Of a stretch of 64,000 nucleotides of DNA, positions 25,844 through 34,236 are shown in pieces. The DNA is from Rivularia sp963920925 (GTDB taxonomy: Bacteria; Cyanobacteriota; Cyanobacteriia; Cyanobacteriales; Nostocaceae). The notes under the pieces are model-generated. The model had not been told where the DNA came from and searched no databases. It worked only from the letters and a program-made list of their open reading frames with translations. The position numbers and the translations under genes were made by a program. The stretch lies in assembly GCF_963920925.1 (NCBI RefSeq), contig NZ_CAWUDI010000009.1, forward strand, positions 1 through 64,000. The letters are read 5' to 3'. Every line of letters begins with the position of its first letter. Within the stretch, counting starts at the first letter, position 1.

Positions 25844-26184
25844 TTGGACATATCATGTCCTTCCATCCCTGCCATTGAGGAAGCAGGTTTTAGTTGATTG
25901 GTAACTGTTAAAATAGCTCCGGAAAGCAAGACGAAAATACCAATCCCTATAAGTGTTTTACCCGGACGTAATGAGGATTCCACAGGTTTTTTATGCTTTT
26001 TCGGGGAACGTTTTAATAAGAATCTACTAAAAACCAATAACAAACCGATAAGGAAAATTCCCCCACCCAGCAAAGCTGTGTGAGATACTAAATTATGATT
26101 TTGTGCGGCACCATGATTCATCCCCTCGTGATTTTCCGACGGCTTCATTTGAGATAGGATTACAGATGTTGCGGTGAAAGGCAT
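25831..26184 (-). pseudogene. N-terminal fragment of an efflux adaptor-like (CusB-type) gene
   Basis: The 117-residue frame has a Met/His-rich start (SENHEGMNHGAAQNHN), two membrane segments (about 37-57 and 80-98) and ends MAGMEGHDMSKNFS. His/Met-rich, membrane-anchored N-termini precede the barrel-sandwich domain in cyanobacterial CusB-type adaptors; that domain is missing. The last few codons already derive from the RND gene read in another frame. The upstream direct repeat at 26247 marks the original promoter. It could also be a separate small membrane protein, but the junction argues for a fragment. Confidence 0.6.
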
Positions 26185-26246
26185 GGTTAAGAAGGGCGAT
26201 CGCAGTTTATATATCTACTTACATTTGTCGATCTTGCCAGCTAATT

Positions 26247-26264
26247 ATGAAATTAGGATGAAAT
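26247..26264. promoter_or_regulatory. ATGAAAT-N4-ATGAAAT site upstream of the efflux remnant
   Basis: ATGAAATTAGGATGAAAT, 63 bp before the start of the adaptor-like gene. It is identical in layout to the sites at 21289 and 21469, so the pump was probably under the same response regulator. Confidence 0.6.
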
Positions 26265-26289
26265 TTATTCTTCGTGGTTTTTAACAAGA

Positions 26290-26598
26290 CTATACTCTAA
26301 ACACAATATTAGCCGCGCCTTGAAGCAATGCTTCGGCTCTTTTTACACCATCAATCTTTTTAGCTCTGACGGCATAATCGTACAAAATTGGTCGCGTCAA
26401 TTCAAGTTGGATCATCTTATCTGACGCTAACCAGATATCGGCGGTCGAATTTTCTACTAAAGTTATGGTAGAGCGAATCACCCCATTCAAGACTCCAGTT
26501 TGAATAGTCACTAAGCTGACAGCAAACATGATTCCCGCTTGAGCTATTAAAAAGCGCGGAATATCTTCAAACAGATTTTTGCGAGCAATAGAAACCAT
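26290..26598 (-). pseudogene. DevC-like ABC exporter permease, N-terminal fragment
   Basis: The 102-residue frame matches the start of the DevC/FtsX-fold permeases of DevBCA exporters: MVSIARKNLFEDIPRFLIAQAGIMFAVSLVTIQTGVLNGVIRSTITLVENSTADIWLAS. These proteins are about 385-390 residues; the rest, and DevB and DevA, are absent. It ends IVFRV-stop at 26290, next to the efflux remnant. Confidence 0.8.
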
Positions 26599-26664
26599 TG
26601 ATTACAAAATTATTCAGAAAATTTATTTAAGAAGGCATTTATCTTTTCGTCAAATTAGTAATAG

Positions 26665-28368
26665 TTAGGACGGTATCGGTAACTTGATTGACACCTCAGA
26701 TAATGTTACTTCATGTTCTATAGTTAGTTCAGCTAAAAATGAACGATTTTCGCTGATGTGGGGTAATTTAAGTTGAGAATCAGGCATACCTTTCTTTAAC
26801 TGCCGCTGACGAATAATATTAAAACTGCCTGACTTTAAAATTCGCAATCGAGGTGGTGGAACCTGTCCGTCGCGAACGGTTCCGTAAGGAGTGTTTATCT
26901 GCCTCAGCCAATATTCAAAGCGATTTAGAAACGCTTGAGGATTACTCAATGTTTCTCCCGCAGCCAATTCTATATTTACTATATAATTAGCGGGAAACTC
27001 TTGCTCTGAGAGTGTGATACAGAAATCATCTAAACGCAGATTAAACTCTTTGTGGAGTGCTTGCATTACCTGAATTGTATGAGATTCAGTTGTCTTCTCG
27101 GTCGTGGAAGATAACAGTCCACCCCGACGGTAGCGAAACGCAATCAAGGGAGCTTGGTTGTAAAATCCTAATACTTGTACAACGTCGCCAATGTCATAAC
27201 GGTAAAAACCACTGTAGCTTGTAACTAGAATGCGGTAAAGTTTATTAGCTTGTACTTCAGTTGCCAGAAGGGTTTTGGGATTTTCTTCCTCCCACTGTTC
27301 TTCAGGAATAAATTCAAAAAACCCGCTTTCAATTGCCAAGATGCCACCTTCCGAATTGAATTTGGGATAAACGCTAAATGTAGCTTCTGCCGAACCATAT
27401 ACCCCGCCAAAAATAGGGGTATCTCCAAAGTAATCGGGGAAGTGCTGCAAATAAAAATCCGATGTTCCTCCTTGAGCGGTGACAATATAGGATAAACCTG
27501 ACCATGCTTGCTTGGGTGTAAGTCTTCCTTCTATTTTGAGGATTTGTCTGAGTTCGGCAGCTCTATCTGGTGCTGGGAACAACTTACGTTCTAACTTGAC
27601 GCGAATATGCGGTTCTAGTTTTAGCTCCTTGGCTATCGCTCCTGTTTCCAAATCATTAATTAAGTCTTCCCCGTAGCGTTCTAGATAGCCGCAGGTACGC
27701 AAAATCAACATGGGAAAATTAGCCGTCATTCCCCGCATATCTCGATCTCGCAAAGCAAATAGCAAGCAGACATAATGACGAGCCAGACTATCGGCAATTT
27801 GAAGCGCGCCGTAAGGATGCACAAAAGCTTGCTCAAACAGAAACCGACCCTTGCGAATACTGCCTACACTCACCGGGCCATAGGGAATACCACCACTTGT
27901 AACTCCCTGCAAATTCGCCGAGTTGGGCAGCAGCGTTTTACCAAACTCTAACCCTTGTTGCCTAAGCAATTCAATCGCAAAGCCCATACTAGCTAAATCT
28001 GCCCGTCGTAAGGAAGCTTGAAAGCTGCGAGTTACAGGCACCTGCTTTTTGTTTCCGGTCGAACCACTGGTAAGATTGATGTAAACCACTGGTTCGGGAT
28101 TAAGAACGTTTTTCTCTCCTTTGCTAATGCGATCGACATAAGGCTCGTAGCTTTCGTAAGGCAGAATTGGAACTTGTTCGCGAAATTGGTGAATGGTTTT
28201 AATAGAGCTTAATCCCAAATTTCTCCCCATTTCAGTGTTCCGATGGGCTTGGAGGAGATTAAGTAAAAACCGCTCTTGAACTGTATAAACTTGAAGAGTT
28301 TTACGAGTCAACTTAACTTTGTGATAAGCAGCATAAGCAGCTAGAAGTGACAAAGAAAGGCTAGTCAT
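26665..28368 (-). CDS. GH3-family acyl-adenylate/amide synthetase-like protein
   Basis: A 567-aa member of the GH3 branch of the adenylate-forming enzymes, known in plants for joining amino acids to jasmonate or auxin and also found in bacteria. Visible motifs are the P-loop-like VVYINLTSGSTGNKKQVPVT, FGGVYGSAEATFSVYPKF and YRYDIGDVVQVLGFYNQAP. The length is normal. The bacterial substrate is unknown. The spacer before the next, divergent gene contains two TGTCAAGAACTT motifs that may control either gene. Confidence 0.85.
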   Translation of the reverse strand: MTSLSLSLLAAYAAYHKVKLTRKTLQVYTVQERFLLNLLQAHRNTEMGRNLGLSSIKTIHQFREQVPILPYESYEPYVDRISKGEKNVLNPEPVVYINLTSGSTGNKKQVPVTRSFQASLRRADLASMGFAIELLRQQGLEFGKTLLPNSANLQGVTSGGIPYGPVSVGSIRKGRFLFEQAFVHPYGALQIADSLARHYVCLLFALRDRDMRGMTANFPMLILRTCGYLERYGEDLINDLETGAIAKELKLEPHIRVKLERKLFPAPDRAAELRQILKIEGRLTPKQAWSGLSYIVTAQGGTSDFYLQHFPDYFGDTPIFGGVYGSAEATFSVYPKFNSEGGILAIESGFFEFIPEEQWEEENPKTLLATEVQANKLYRILVTSYSGFYRYDIGDVVQVLGFYNQAPLIAFRYRRGGLLSSTTEKTTESHTIQVMQALHKEFNLRLDDFCITLSEQEFPANYIVNIELAAGETLSNPQAFLNRFEYWLRQINTPYGTVRDGQVPPPRLRILKSGSFNIIRQRQLKKGMPDSQLKLPHISENRSFLAELTIEHEVTLSEVSIKLPIPS

Positions 28369-28412
28369 TTGATTTAATAGTAAATTGTCTGCTTCTTAAC
28401 TTACTTTTGAAG

Positions 28413-28491
28413 TGTCAAGAACTTGACAAGATTTCGTTTGTTTAGAATTGCGATCGGATAAAAGCATCATAATCTTACCGAGTTCTTGACA
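28413..28491. promoter_or_regulatory. Pair of TGTCAAGAACTT motifs
   Basis: TGTCAAGAACTTGACA (28413-28428) is a 7-bp inverted repeat around AA, and a half-copy on the other strand (GAGTTCTTGACA) lies at 28480-28491. The same pair recurs upstream of the PepSY gene at 33905 and 33987. Each contains TTGACA, so a -35 role is possible. Confidence 0.5.
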
Positions 28492-28539
28492 TTATTTAAC
28501 TAAAGTTAGTTTTGTAATAAAACAGTTCGTTTGATAATC

Positions 28540-28929
28540 GTGAACAATAAACATTCAAAAACAAGAGGGCATGGTATTCTGGCTCTGGCTATGACTGGCA
28601 CGGTATTGCTGTTTACTGGCTTACCTACCTTTGCACGGTCAAATTCTTACACGGATACATTCGCCGCACAGCCAATAACATCGAATACGAGTAACCAATC
28701 GGTTTCGCCTTCTGCATTAGTAAGTTTGGCTGATGACGGATACTTAAAAGATCGGGGAATACCTGGTTTTGGTGGCTTTCGTTGGGAGTATAAGTTGGGT
28801 AGAGTTGATGCTGAACAATTGATTCAAGCTGGTGTCAAAGATAACCGTATTAGTTCGCAAGACTTGAACGATCAAAGTTACTTAGATGCGGTAAAGTGGC
28901 TACTTGACGTTAGATTCAAGTCTTTTTAA
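28540..28929 (+). CDS. Small secreted protein of unknown function (~130 aa)
   Basis: The GTG at 28540 gives a basic N-terminus and a signal-peptide-like core (GILALAMTGTVLLFTGLPTFA) with cleavage likely after FARS. The mature part includes LVSLADDGYLKDRGIPGFGGFRWEYKLGRVDAEQLIQAGVKDNRIS. That looks like a compact alpha-helical periplasmic domain. I do not recognise the family. It is followed after 130 bp by a two-component system in the same direction and may be its target. Confidence 0.6.
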   Translation: MNNKHSKTRGHGILALAMTGTVLLFTGLPTFARSNSYTDTFAAQPITSNTSNQSVSPSALVSLADDGYLKDRGIPGFGGFRWEYKLGRVDAEQLIQAGVKDNRISSQDLNDQSYLDAVKWLLDVRFKSF

Positions 28930-29031
28930 ATTCTAATTTTCAACAGATACCAAAACCTTTTTACCAAGACAAATATCGATGTAAAAAAAACTAACTTTTT
29001 TTAATATAAATCACTGGAGAGGTGTAAAATT

Positions 29032-29050
29032 TGTAATTCAAATGTAATTC
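29032..29050 (+). promoter_or_regulatory. TGTAATTC direct repeat before the second response regulator
   Basis: TGTAATTCAAATGTAATTC repeats TGTAATTC with an 11-bp period just 9 bp before the response-regulator ATG. The period fits OmpR-family binding; a position this close to the start would suit autorepression. Confidence 0.45.
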
Positions 29051-29058
29051 TTGAAACC

Positions 29059-29739
29059 ATGAAAATCTTAATTGTAGAAGATGATAAACGAATTGCTAAA
29101 GCGCTGGCTGAAGATTTAAGACATCAACATCACGCAGTTGATATTGCTCTTGATGGAATTGAGGGATGGAATTTTGCTCAAGCTGCCGAGTATGACTTAA
29201 TATTATTAGATTTGATGCTACCGCGCTTAGATGGTATTAGTCTTTGCAAAAGATTGCGAGAGAATAAATCCAATGCTCTAATTTTGATGTTAACAAGCAA
29301 AGATACTACCACTGATAAAGTAATTGGACTCGATGCAGGTGCAGATGACTATCTCATAAAGCCCTTTGAACTAGAAGAATTAGCTGCACGAATTCGCGCT
29401 TTATCCCGTAGAACTCCAGAAGTTAAACCATCAATTTTAACTCACGGTAAACTACAACTCGACCCAAATAGTAGCGAAATTACTTATGCAGGTAATCCTC
29501 TTTTCTTAACTCCTAAAGAATACTTAATTTTAGAATACTTTCTGCGCCATGCCCAGCAAGTTTTGACCCGTTCGGCAATTCTGGAAAAACTTTGGGAATT
29601 TGACAAGTTTTCTGGAGAAGGAACGGTAAAAACTCATATTACCAACTTGCGTAGTAAACTAAGAACTGCGGGAAGTCCAGATAATTTGATTGAAACAGTT
29701 TATGCTGTGGGTTATCGTTTAGGGGCAGTTGATGATTAG
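29059..29739 (+). CDS. OmpR-family response regulator
   Basis: A 226-aa regulator. The receiver has EDD near the start, the phospho-acceptor Asp in LILLDLMLPRLDG, Thr in LMLTSKD and Lys in YLIKPFELEEL. The winged helix includes LTPKEYLILEYFLRHAQQVLTRSAILEKLW and VKTHITNLRSKLR. It pairs with the kinase starting 37 bp downstream. The cluster also holds PepSY, PAP2 and COG4705 sequences, commonly found near PhoP-like envelope-stress systems; the signal is unknown. Confidence 0.9.
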   Translation: MKILIVEDDKRIAKALAEDLRHQHHAVDIALDGIEGWNFAQAAEYDLILLDLMLPRLDGISLCKRLRENKSNALILMLTSKDTTTDKVIGLDAGADDYLIKPFELEELAARIRALSRRTPEVKPSILTHGKLQLDPNSSEITYAGNPLFLTPKEYLILEYFLRHAQQVLTRSAILEKLWEFDKFSGEGTVKTHITNLRSKLRTAGSPDNLIETVYAVGYRLGAVDD

Positions 29740-29775
29740 AAAATCCGATTAAATATTATCAATATCCTCTAAGCA

Positions 29776-31017
29776 ATGTTTCAGAAAATTCGCGATCGCC
29801 TACTTTTATCTAGCTTAACTGTTTTTACAATTGTTCTAGCAGGATTTGCAATTGTTGTGCGAGTTGTTTTTGTTAGCAGCCTCAGCGAGCAAGTCATAGA
29901 TAAACTTATAGTTTTAGGACAAGGTGTAACTGTAGATGCAGAATTAGAAGCAGGAAAACTAGATATTGATGAGTATTGGCAAGATAAAGATTTAGATGCT
30001 CGCAAAGGTGGTTTGCAGTGGTTTGATATTAAAGGTAATTTACTTCAGCAGCAGGGTAAATATACCTTAAATTTACCTTTAAATCCCAATAAAACCGTAC
30101 AAAGACAAATTGATCGAGAAAAACAAATTCAAGCAGTAACTTTATCAATTTTTGATCATGAAACTCAACAAAAAATTGGCTATATCAGAGTAAGTCAATC
30201 TTTAGAAGATTTTGATGAAACTATCCAAAAATTAGACTTGGGTTTGGGTGCTGGGGTAGTTTTTGCTTTAATTTTAAGTGGAATTGGGGGACTGTGGCTG
30301 AACCGTCAATCAATGCAGCCAATCGAAGAAAGTTTTGAGCGTCTGAGGCAATTTACTGCTGATGCAAGTCATGAATTACGCAATCCTTTAATGGCAATTA
30401 AGAGTAGTGCTGAAGTTGCTTTGAAGTATCCAGAAGGAATGAGAAATATTGATGCGGAAAAATTTACTGCTATCAGTAGTGCAACCAATCAAATGGCTCA
30501 TTTAACCGAAGATTTATTGCTTCTAGCACGCATGGATAAAGTTGCCGATACAAAGCTAAAAACTATTAATTTAAGTATAATTATTTCTAACTTAATACAA
30601 TTATATAAATCTCAAGCAGCAGCTAAAGGTATAGATTTACAAGTAGAAATTCAAAATAATTTATTATTACTGGGAGATGCAAAGAAATTGAGTCGAGCTT
30701 TCGGTAATATTATTCAAAATGCGATTTACTATACTCATGAAGGTGGAAAAGTTGAAGTCAAAGCAAATCGTGTCGATTCTTACTATCAGGTAACGGTAGA
30801 AGATACAGGTGTAGCTATTGCGCCAGAAAATTTAGAACGAATTTTTGAGCGGTTTTGGCGTTCCGATAAAGCTCGTTCTTATGAGTCTGGTTGTTCTGGT
30901 TTAGGTTTAGCAATTTCTCAAGCAATTATGAACAATCACGGCGGTTCAATTACTGTTAGTAGTGAGTTAGGAATTGGTAGTTGTTTTACTATACGTTTAC
31001 CTACCTACCTCGAATGA
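29776..31017 (+). CDS. Sensor histidine kinase
   Basis: A 413-aa membrane kinase with transmembrane segments at about residues 13-35 and 155-175 and a ~120-residue periplasmic loop. The H-box is FTADASHELRNPLMAIKSSAEV, N-box AFGNIIQNAIYYT, G1 VEDTGVAIAPE (a variant of DxGxGI) and G2 SGCSGLGLAISQAI. It is co-transcribed with the upstream regulator. The altered G1 may mark divergence but the overall kinase core is intact. Confidence 0.88.
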   Translation: MFQKIRDRLLLSSLTVFTIVLAGFAIVVRVVFVSSLSEQVIDKLIVLGQGVTVDAELEAGKLDIDEYWQDKDLDARKGGLQWFDIKGNLLQQQGKYTLNLPLNPNKTVQRQIDREKQIQAVTLSIFDHETQQKIGYIRVSQSLEDFDETIQKLDLGLGAGVVFALILSGIGGLWLNRQSMQPIEESFERLRQFTADASHELRNPLMAIKSSAEVALKYPEGMRNIDAEKFTAISSATNQMAHLTEDLLLLARMDKVADTKLKTINLSIIISNLIQLYKSQAAAKGIDLQVEIQNNLLLLGDAKKLSRAFGNIIQNAIYYTHEGGKVEVKANRVDSYYQVTVEDTGVAIAPENLERIFERFWRSDKARSYESGCSGLGLAISQAIMNNHGGSITVSSELGIGSCFTIRLPTYLE

Positions 31018-31079
31018 AATGAAATTAATACTGATTAAAAAGTAATACAGTCACTCAAAAATTTTATTAAAGCCTCTTT

Positions 31080-31246
31080 ATGGAAAAAACCTTTAGTTAT
31101 CCTAGCGTTCATGCCTTAGGCTCGATAGTGTTATACGGTTTTATCGCTTATTTACTAGCATATCATTATCCAAAACAGAGCAAAATTATCTATACTTTCG
31201 CTGTTATATTAATCGGTGCTATAGGTTTGAGTCGGCTGTATTTAGA
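31080..31246 (+). pseudogene. PAP2 phosphatase fragment
   Basis: It encodes EKTFSYPSVHALGSIVLYGFIAYLLAYHYP...AVILIGAIGLSRLYLE, nearly identical to residues ~145-200 of the full PAP2 gene at 31841-32548 on the other strand. The PSGH motif is changed to PSVH and the fragment stops just before the catalytic His/Asp. It is joined directly to a COG4705 fragment. An inverted partial duplication. Confidence 0.8.
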
Positions 31247-31741
31247 GATACACAATTTGGAGTTAGTTTAGTAACAACTGCTATAGTTTTTAGTGTTGTC
31301 TTGTCGGCAGTTTTTGCGCTCTGGTATTCAAAAGAAAAGACATTAGCTATGCACTCTATCAACACAGTTCAAAGAGAGCTTTTCTACTGGATGGCTATTT
31401 TATTTACGTTTGCCTTGGGTACGGCAATGGGAGATTTATTGGCAGAGGCTTTAAAACTGGGTTATGCACAAGCAGCACTAATATTTGGTGCTGCAATTGT
31501 AATCATCGCTGGCTGTTATTATTACTTTGGACTGAATGGAGTTTTGGCATTCTGGTTAGCTTACATCTTGACTCGTCCCCTTGGAGCATCTATCGGTGAT
31601 TTACTATCCCAACCAACTAAAAATGGTGGTTTCGGTTTCGGTACGACCGGAACTAGTATGCTTTTTCTTTGTATAATTGTAAGTCTGATTATTTACTTAA
31701 GTTTAAAGCATAAGAGATCGGTTTCACTATCGCACCGATAA
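31247..31741 (+). pseudogene. COG4705-family membrane protein, C-terminal fragment
   Basis: From about 31247 the frame reads DTQFGVSLVTTAIVFSVVLSAVFALWYSKEKTLAMHSINTVQRELFYWMAILFTFALGTAMGDLLAEAL and ends with LAYILTRPLGASIGDLLSQPTKNGGFGFG. This is the C-terminal two-thirds of COG4705 integral membrane proteins, whose duplicated repeats carry the GDL motif. The N-terminal repeat is missing; a matching N-terminal piece lies 2.3 kb away at 34066. A TTG at 31301 could still start a shortened protein. Confidence 0.7.
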
Positions 31742-31840
31742 AATACTATTCGATCGTGATTTTGCTGCTGCACTACCGACAACTACTAAAAACTTTGTGT
31801 CTGATAATGAAGAATTTTATTTAAGAATACGCTCCTAATT

Positions 31841-32548
31841 TCATCTAGGAGAATTGATAAAACGAGACTGTTGTAATTTGAGCATGGTAATAGAAAACAT
31901 CAACCACAAATAACCAACTCCATAACCAGCAATCACATCTGTGGGCCAATGTACGCCTAAATACAGCCGACTTAAGCCGATAGCAGCAATTAATATAACC
32001 GCAAAAGTATAGATTATCTTAGCAAATTTTGGATAATGAGACGCTAGTAAATAAGCTATAAAGCCATATAGCACCATCGAACCCAAGGCATGACCGCTAG
32101 GATAACTATAGGTTTTTTCTGTAATTAATTGCTGCCAAAGCTGCGGACGCGGTTTGCTAAAAGACAGTTTTAAACCATAACTCAGGATTGCACCTCCAAG
32201 AGCATGAATACCGAAAATTTTGGCTTCTTGTTGATACCTTTTCCACCAAAGTAACCCGAAAGTAATGATAGCAATAGTCACAACTGTAGGAGGATTAGCT
32301 ATTTTTGTAATATTGAGCATGATATTATCCCATGTGGGATTTGCAAACTGATGTATCCATAGCAAAATAGTTTTATCAAAAGCAAAAGCTTCTTTTTCCC
32401 AAACTTCTTCTGAAAGCTGGGCTAATATATAGACAATTAATAAACAGATAGCTAAACCAGCAACTCCAATAGTGGTAATAAGTGAAGCTATACGAGGATG
32501 TACCCGAGTGAACCAAAAATTTATTAGTTTGCGAAGGTAATTTTGCAT
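31841..32548 (-). CDS. PAP2-family membrane phosphatase
   Basis: A 235-aa integral membrane phosphatase (lipid phosphatase / undecaprenyl-PP phosphatase-like) with about six helices. All three catalytic motifs are present: KxxxxxxRP in KLSFSKPRPQ, PSGH in YPSGHALGS, and SRxxxxxHxxxD in SRLYLGVHWPTD. The length is normal. It probably dephosphorylates a lipid phosphate on the outer face of the membrane. A partial inverted copy lies at 31080-31246. Confidence 0.9.
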   Translation of the reverse strand: MQNYLRKLINFWFTRVHPRIASLITTIGVAGLAICLLIVYILAQLSEEVWEKEAFAFDKTILLWIHQFANPTWDNIMLNITKIANPPTVVTIAIITFGLLWWKRYQQEAKIFGIHALGGAILSYGLKLSFSKPRPQLWQQLITEKTYSYPSGHALGSMVLYGFIAYLLASHYPKFAKIIYTFAVILIAAIGLSRLYLGVHWPTDVIAGYGVGYLWLMFSITMLKLQQSRFINSPR

Positions 32549-32735
32549 AGAAGATATATATGAATAATGAAATGAATAATGAAAAGATTTTAATAAGTTT
32601 GTTTGTTAATTTACTAATTTGACTAGGCGCGTTTTTTTCTGCATTTTAAACTGGGAAAAAGTAATAAAATACATAGCATACTAAATATTCTCACAAATAT
32701 TATTACACCACTTTAAAGCCAATTTATCAACTATT

Positions 32736-33206
32736 ATGTCAAAAAAACGCTCTTTCGGTTTAACTGTTATTGTTATCTACAAATTGTTAGAAGCTTTTCT
32801 TCTTGCCATAGCATCTGTATTTTGATTTTTTAGTCTTGCTAATTATCAGCATATTTCATCATTTTCTCAATCTTACATTTTAGAAAGTAAATTCGATATT
32901 ATTGAATGGTTAGTAAATAAAATTATCAATATTAAAAGGCAAACCTTACAATTTAGCGGCATAGTTTCTGGAATATATGCCTTTGTAACCGTAATTGAAG
33001 CTATTGGTTTATGGTATGAGAAATCTTGGGCAAAATTTTTAGTTTTAGGTTTAGTCGGTATCAGCATAGTACTAGAAATTTTTGAGCTATTCAAAAGTTT
33101 TAATTTCTTGAAAATTGTCGTATTTTTGACGTATTTAGCTGTATTTTAGTATTTCTGGAATCAGATTCGCAAACAACGTAAAAAAAAATCAGTAAATTTT
33201 GCGTAA
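32736..33206 (+). pseudogene. DUF2127-like membrane protein with two in-frame stops
   Basis: From ATG at 32736 the frame reads MSKKRSFGLTVIVIYKLLEAFLLAIASVF, then TGA (32823-32825). It continues FFSLANYQHISSFSQSYIL...GIVSGIYAFVTVIEAIGLWYEKSWAKFLVLGLVGISIVLEIFELFKSF, then TAG (33147-33149), and ends WNQIRKQRKKKSVNFA with TAA (33204-33206). The pattern is that of DUF2127 integral membrane proteins. The reading frame is kept throughout, so only the two nonsense codons break it: a young pseudogene. Confidence 0.75.
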
Positions 33207-33398
33207 GTTTTATAGGTTTTAAATTTAACTTATTTTGGTATCAAAACTTGAATCTTAAAGACTAATCAGGAAAGGGTTTTGAGAATAAGAAATAAATCCT
33301 TACCTCAAAACCCGTTTATCGGTGTGAGTCAGAAAAATTATCTGTGAAAATTGACAGATTTATTTACATCACAGATGTAATTGATTGAAGACTATTGC

Positions 33399-33854
33399 TT
33401 AAGTATAGGGAACCTGAATACTGCTTTTAGGTCGATTTGCTTCTGTAGCTTCGTCGTCTTCTCGATCTTCATTCTCGGTGTAGAGAACTTTACCGTTACC
33501 CGCATCAACAATTACTTCTTTTTTGCCAATTTCTACTTCATACACGAGATTACCATCTTCGTTTTCTAATTCCACTTTTTTGGCTTTTCCTCCTACGGCT
33601 GCTTCCGCTGCTTGCTTGGCTTGTTCGAAAGTGATTTTTGTCAAGGATTGGTATTTTGCAGTTTCTTGCTGTTCTTCTGCATCATCATCTGTTTCACCAT
33701 CACCATAGATTGCTTGGGCTATTTCAGTGCTTTCACGATTATTTACTGCTAACTGTGACTCGGTTTGTTGTGCAGACACGTTACGGGCTAAACCAGCAAA
33801 TCCTAAAGTACTGGCTAAAACTGCGGCTAAAGCGATTATCTTTGTTGCACTCAT
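33399..33854 (-). CDS. Secreted PepSY-domain protein
   Basis: A 151-aa protein with a signal peptide (KIIALAAVLASTLGFAGLARNVSA, cleavage around residue 28), an acidic linker (YGDGETDDDAEEQQE) and one PepSY domain. The domain reads ITFEQAKQAAEAAVGGKAKKVELENEDGNLVYEVEIGKKEVIVDAGNGKVLYTE. PepSY proteins inhibit peptidases or act in envelope sensing and commonly accompany two-component systems. Two TGTCAAGAACTT motifs precede it, as upstream of the small secreted protein at 28540, suggesting a shared regulator. Confidence 0.88.
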   Translation of the reverse strand: MSATKIIALAAVLASTLGFAGLARNVSAQQTESQLAVNNRESTEIAQAIYGDGETDDDAEEQQETAKYQSLTKITFEQAKQAAEAAVGGKAKKVELENEDGNLVYEVEIGKKEVIVDAGNGKVLYTENEDREDDEATEANRPKSSIQVPYT

Positions 33855-33904
33855 GATGTGAAATTACGTTGTTCTCAGTTTGTTATTTAACTGTAGATAT
33901 TAAT

Positions 33905-34000
33905 TGTCAAGAACTTGAGAAGAATTTGACCAAATATATCAGAAATTACGATGAACAGTAAGGTTTTTATTTCCTACCAAATCTTCCCAAGTTCTTGACT
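33905..34000. promoter_or_regulatory. Pair of TGTCAAGAACTT motifs upstream of the PepSY gene
   Basis: TGTCAAGAACTTGAGA (33905-33920) and, inverted, CCAAGTTCTTGACT (33987-34000). The arrangement (two sites, opposed, ~66-82 bp apart) copies that at 28413-28491. Confidence 0.5.
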
Positions 34001-34065
34001 TTTTCTCTATAGCATAAAGCCGAAAGTTTAGATTATATATCTCCCGATAGCAAGTAGGAGCAGAA

Positions 34066-34236
34066 ATGAATAAAGTCGCAAAAGTCACAATTTTCTTCTG
34101 GATTATGAAGATTATCGCTACGACGCTCGGCGAGACGGCGGGTGACTTCATCTCAATGTCTCTCGGGCTAGGGTATTACGTAGGCTTTGCCGTAACGGTT
34201 GCGTTCTTAGCTATTCTCTTATTTTTTCAACTTCAA
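34066..34236 (+). pseudogene. COG4705-family membrane protein, N-terminal fragment
   Basis: ATG at 34066 gives MNKVAKVTIFFWIMKIIATTLGETAGDFISMSLGLGYYVGFAVTVAFLAILLFFQLQS, the first repeat of COG4705 proteins with its GETAGDF motif. The frame then runs through the antisense of the neighbouring phosphoesterase gene. It complements the C-terminal fragment at 31247, but ~25 residues between them are missing and the pieces are now 2.3 kb apart. Confidence 0.7.
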
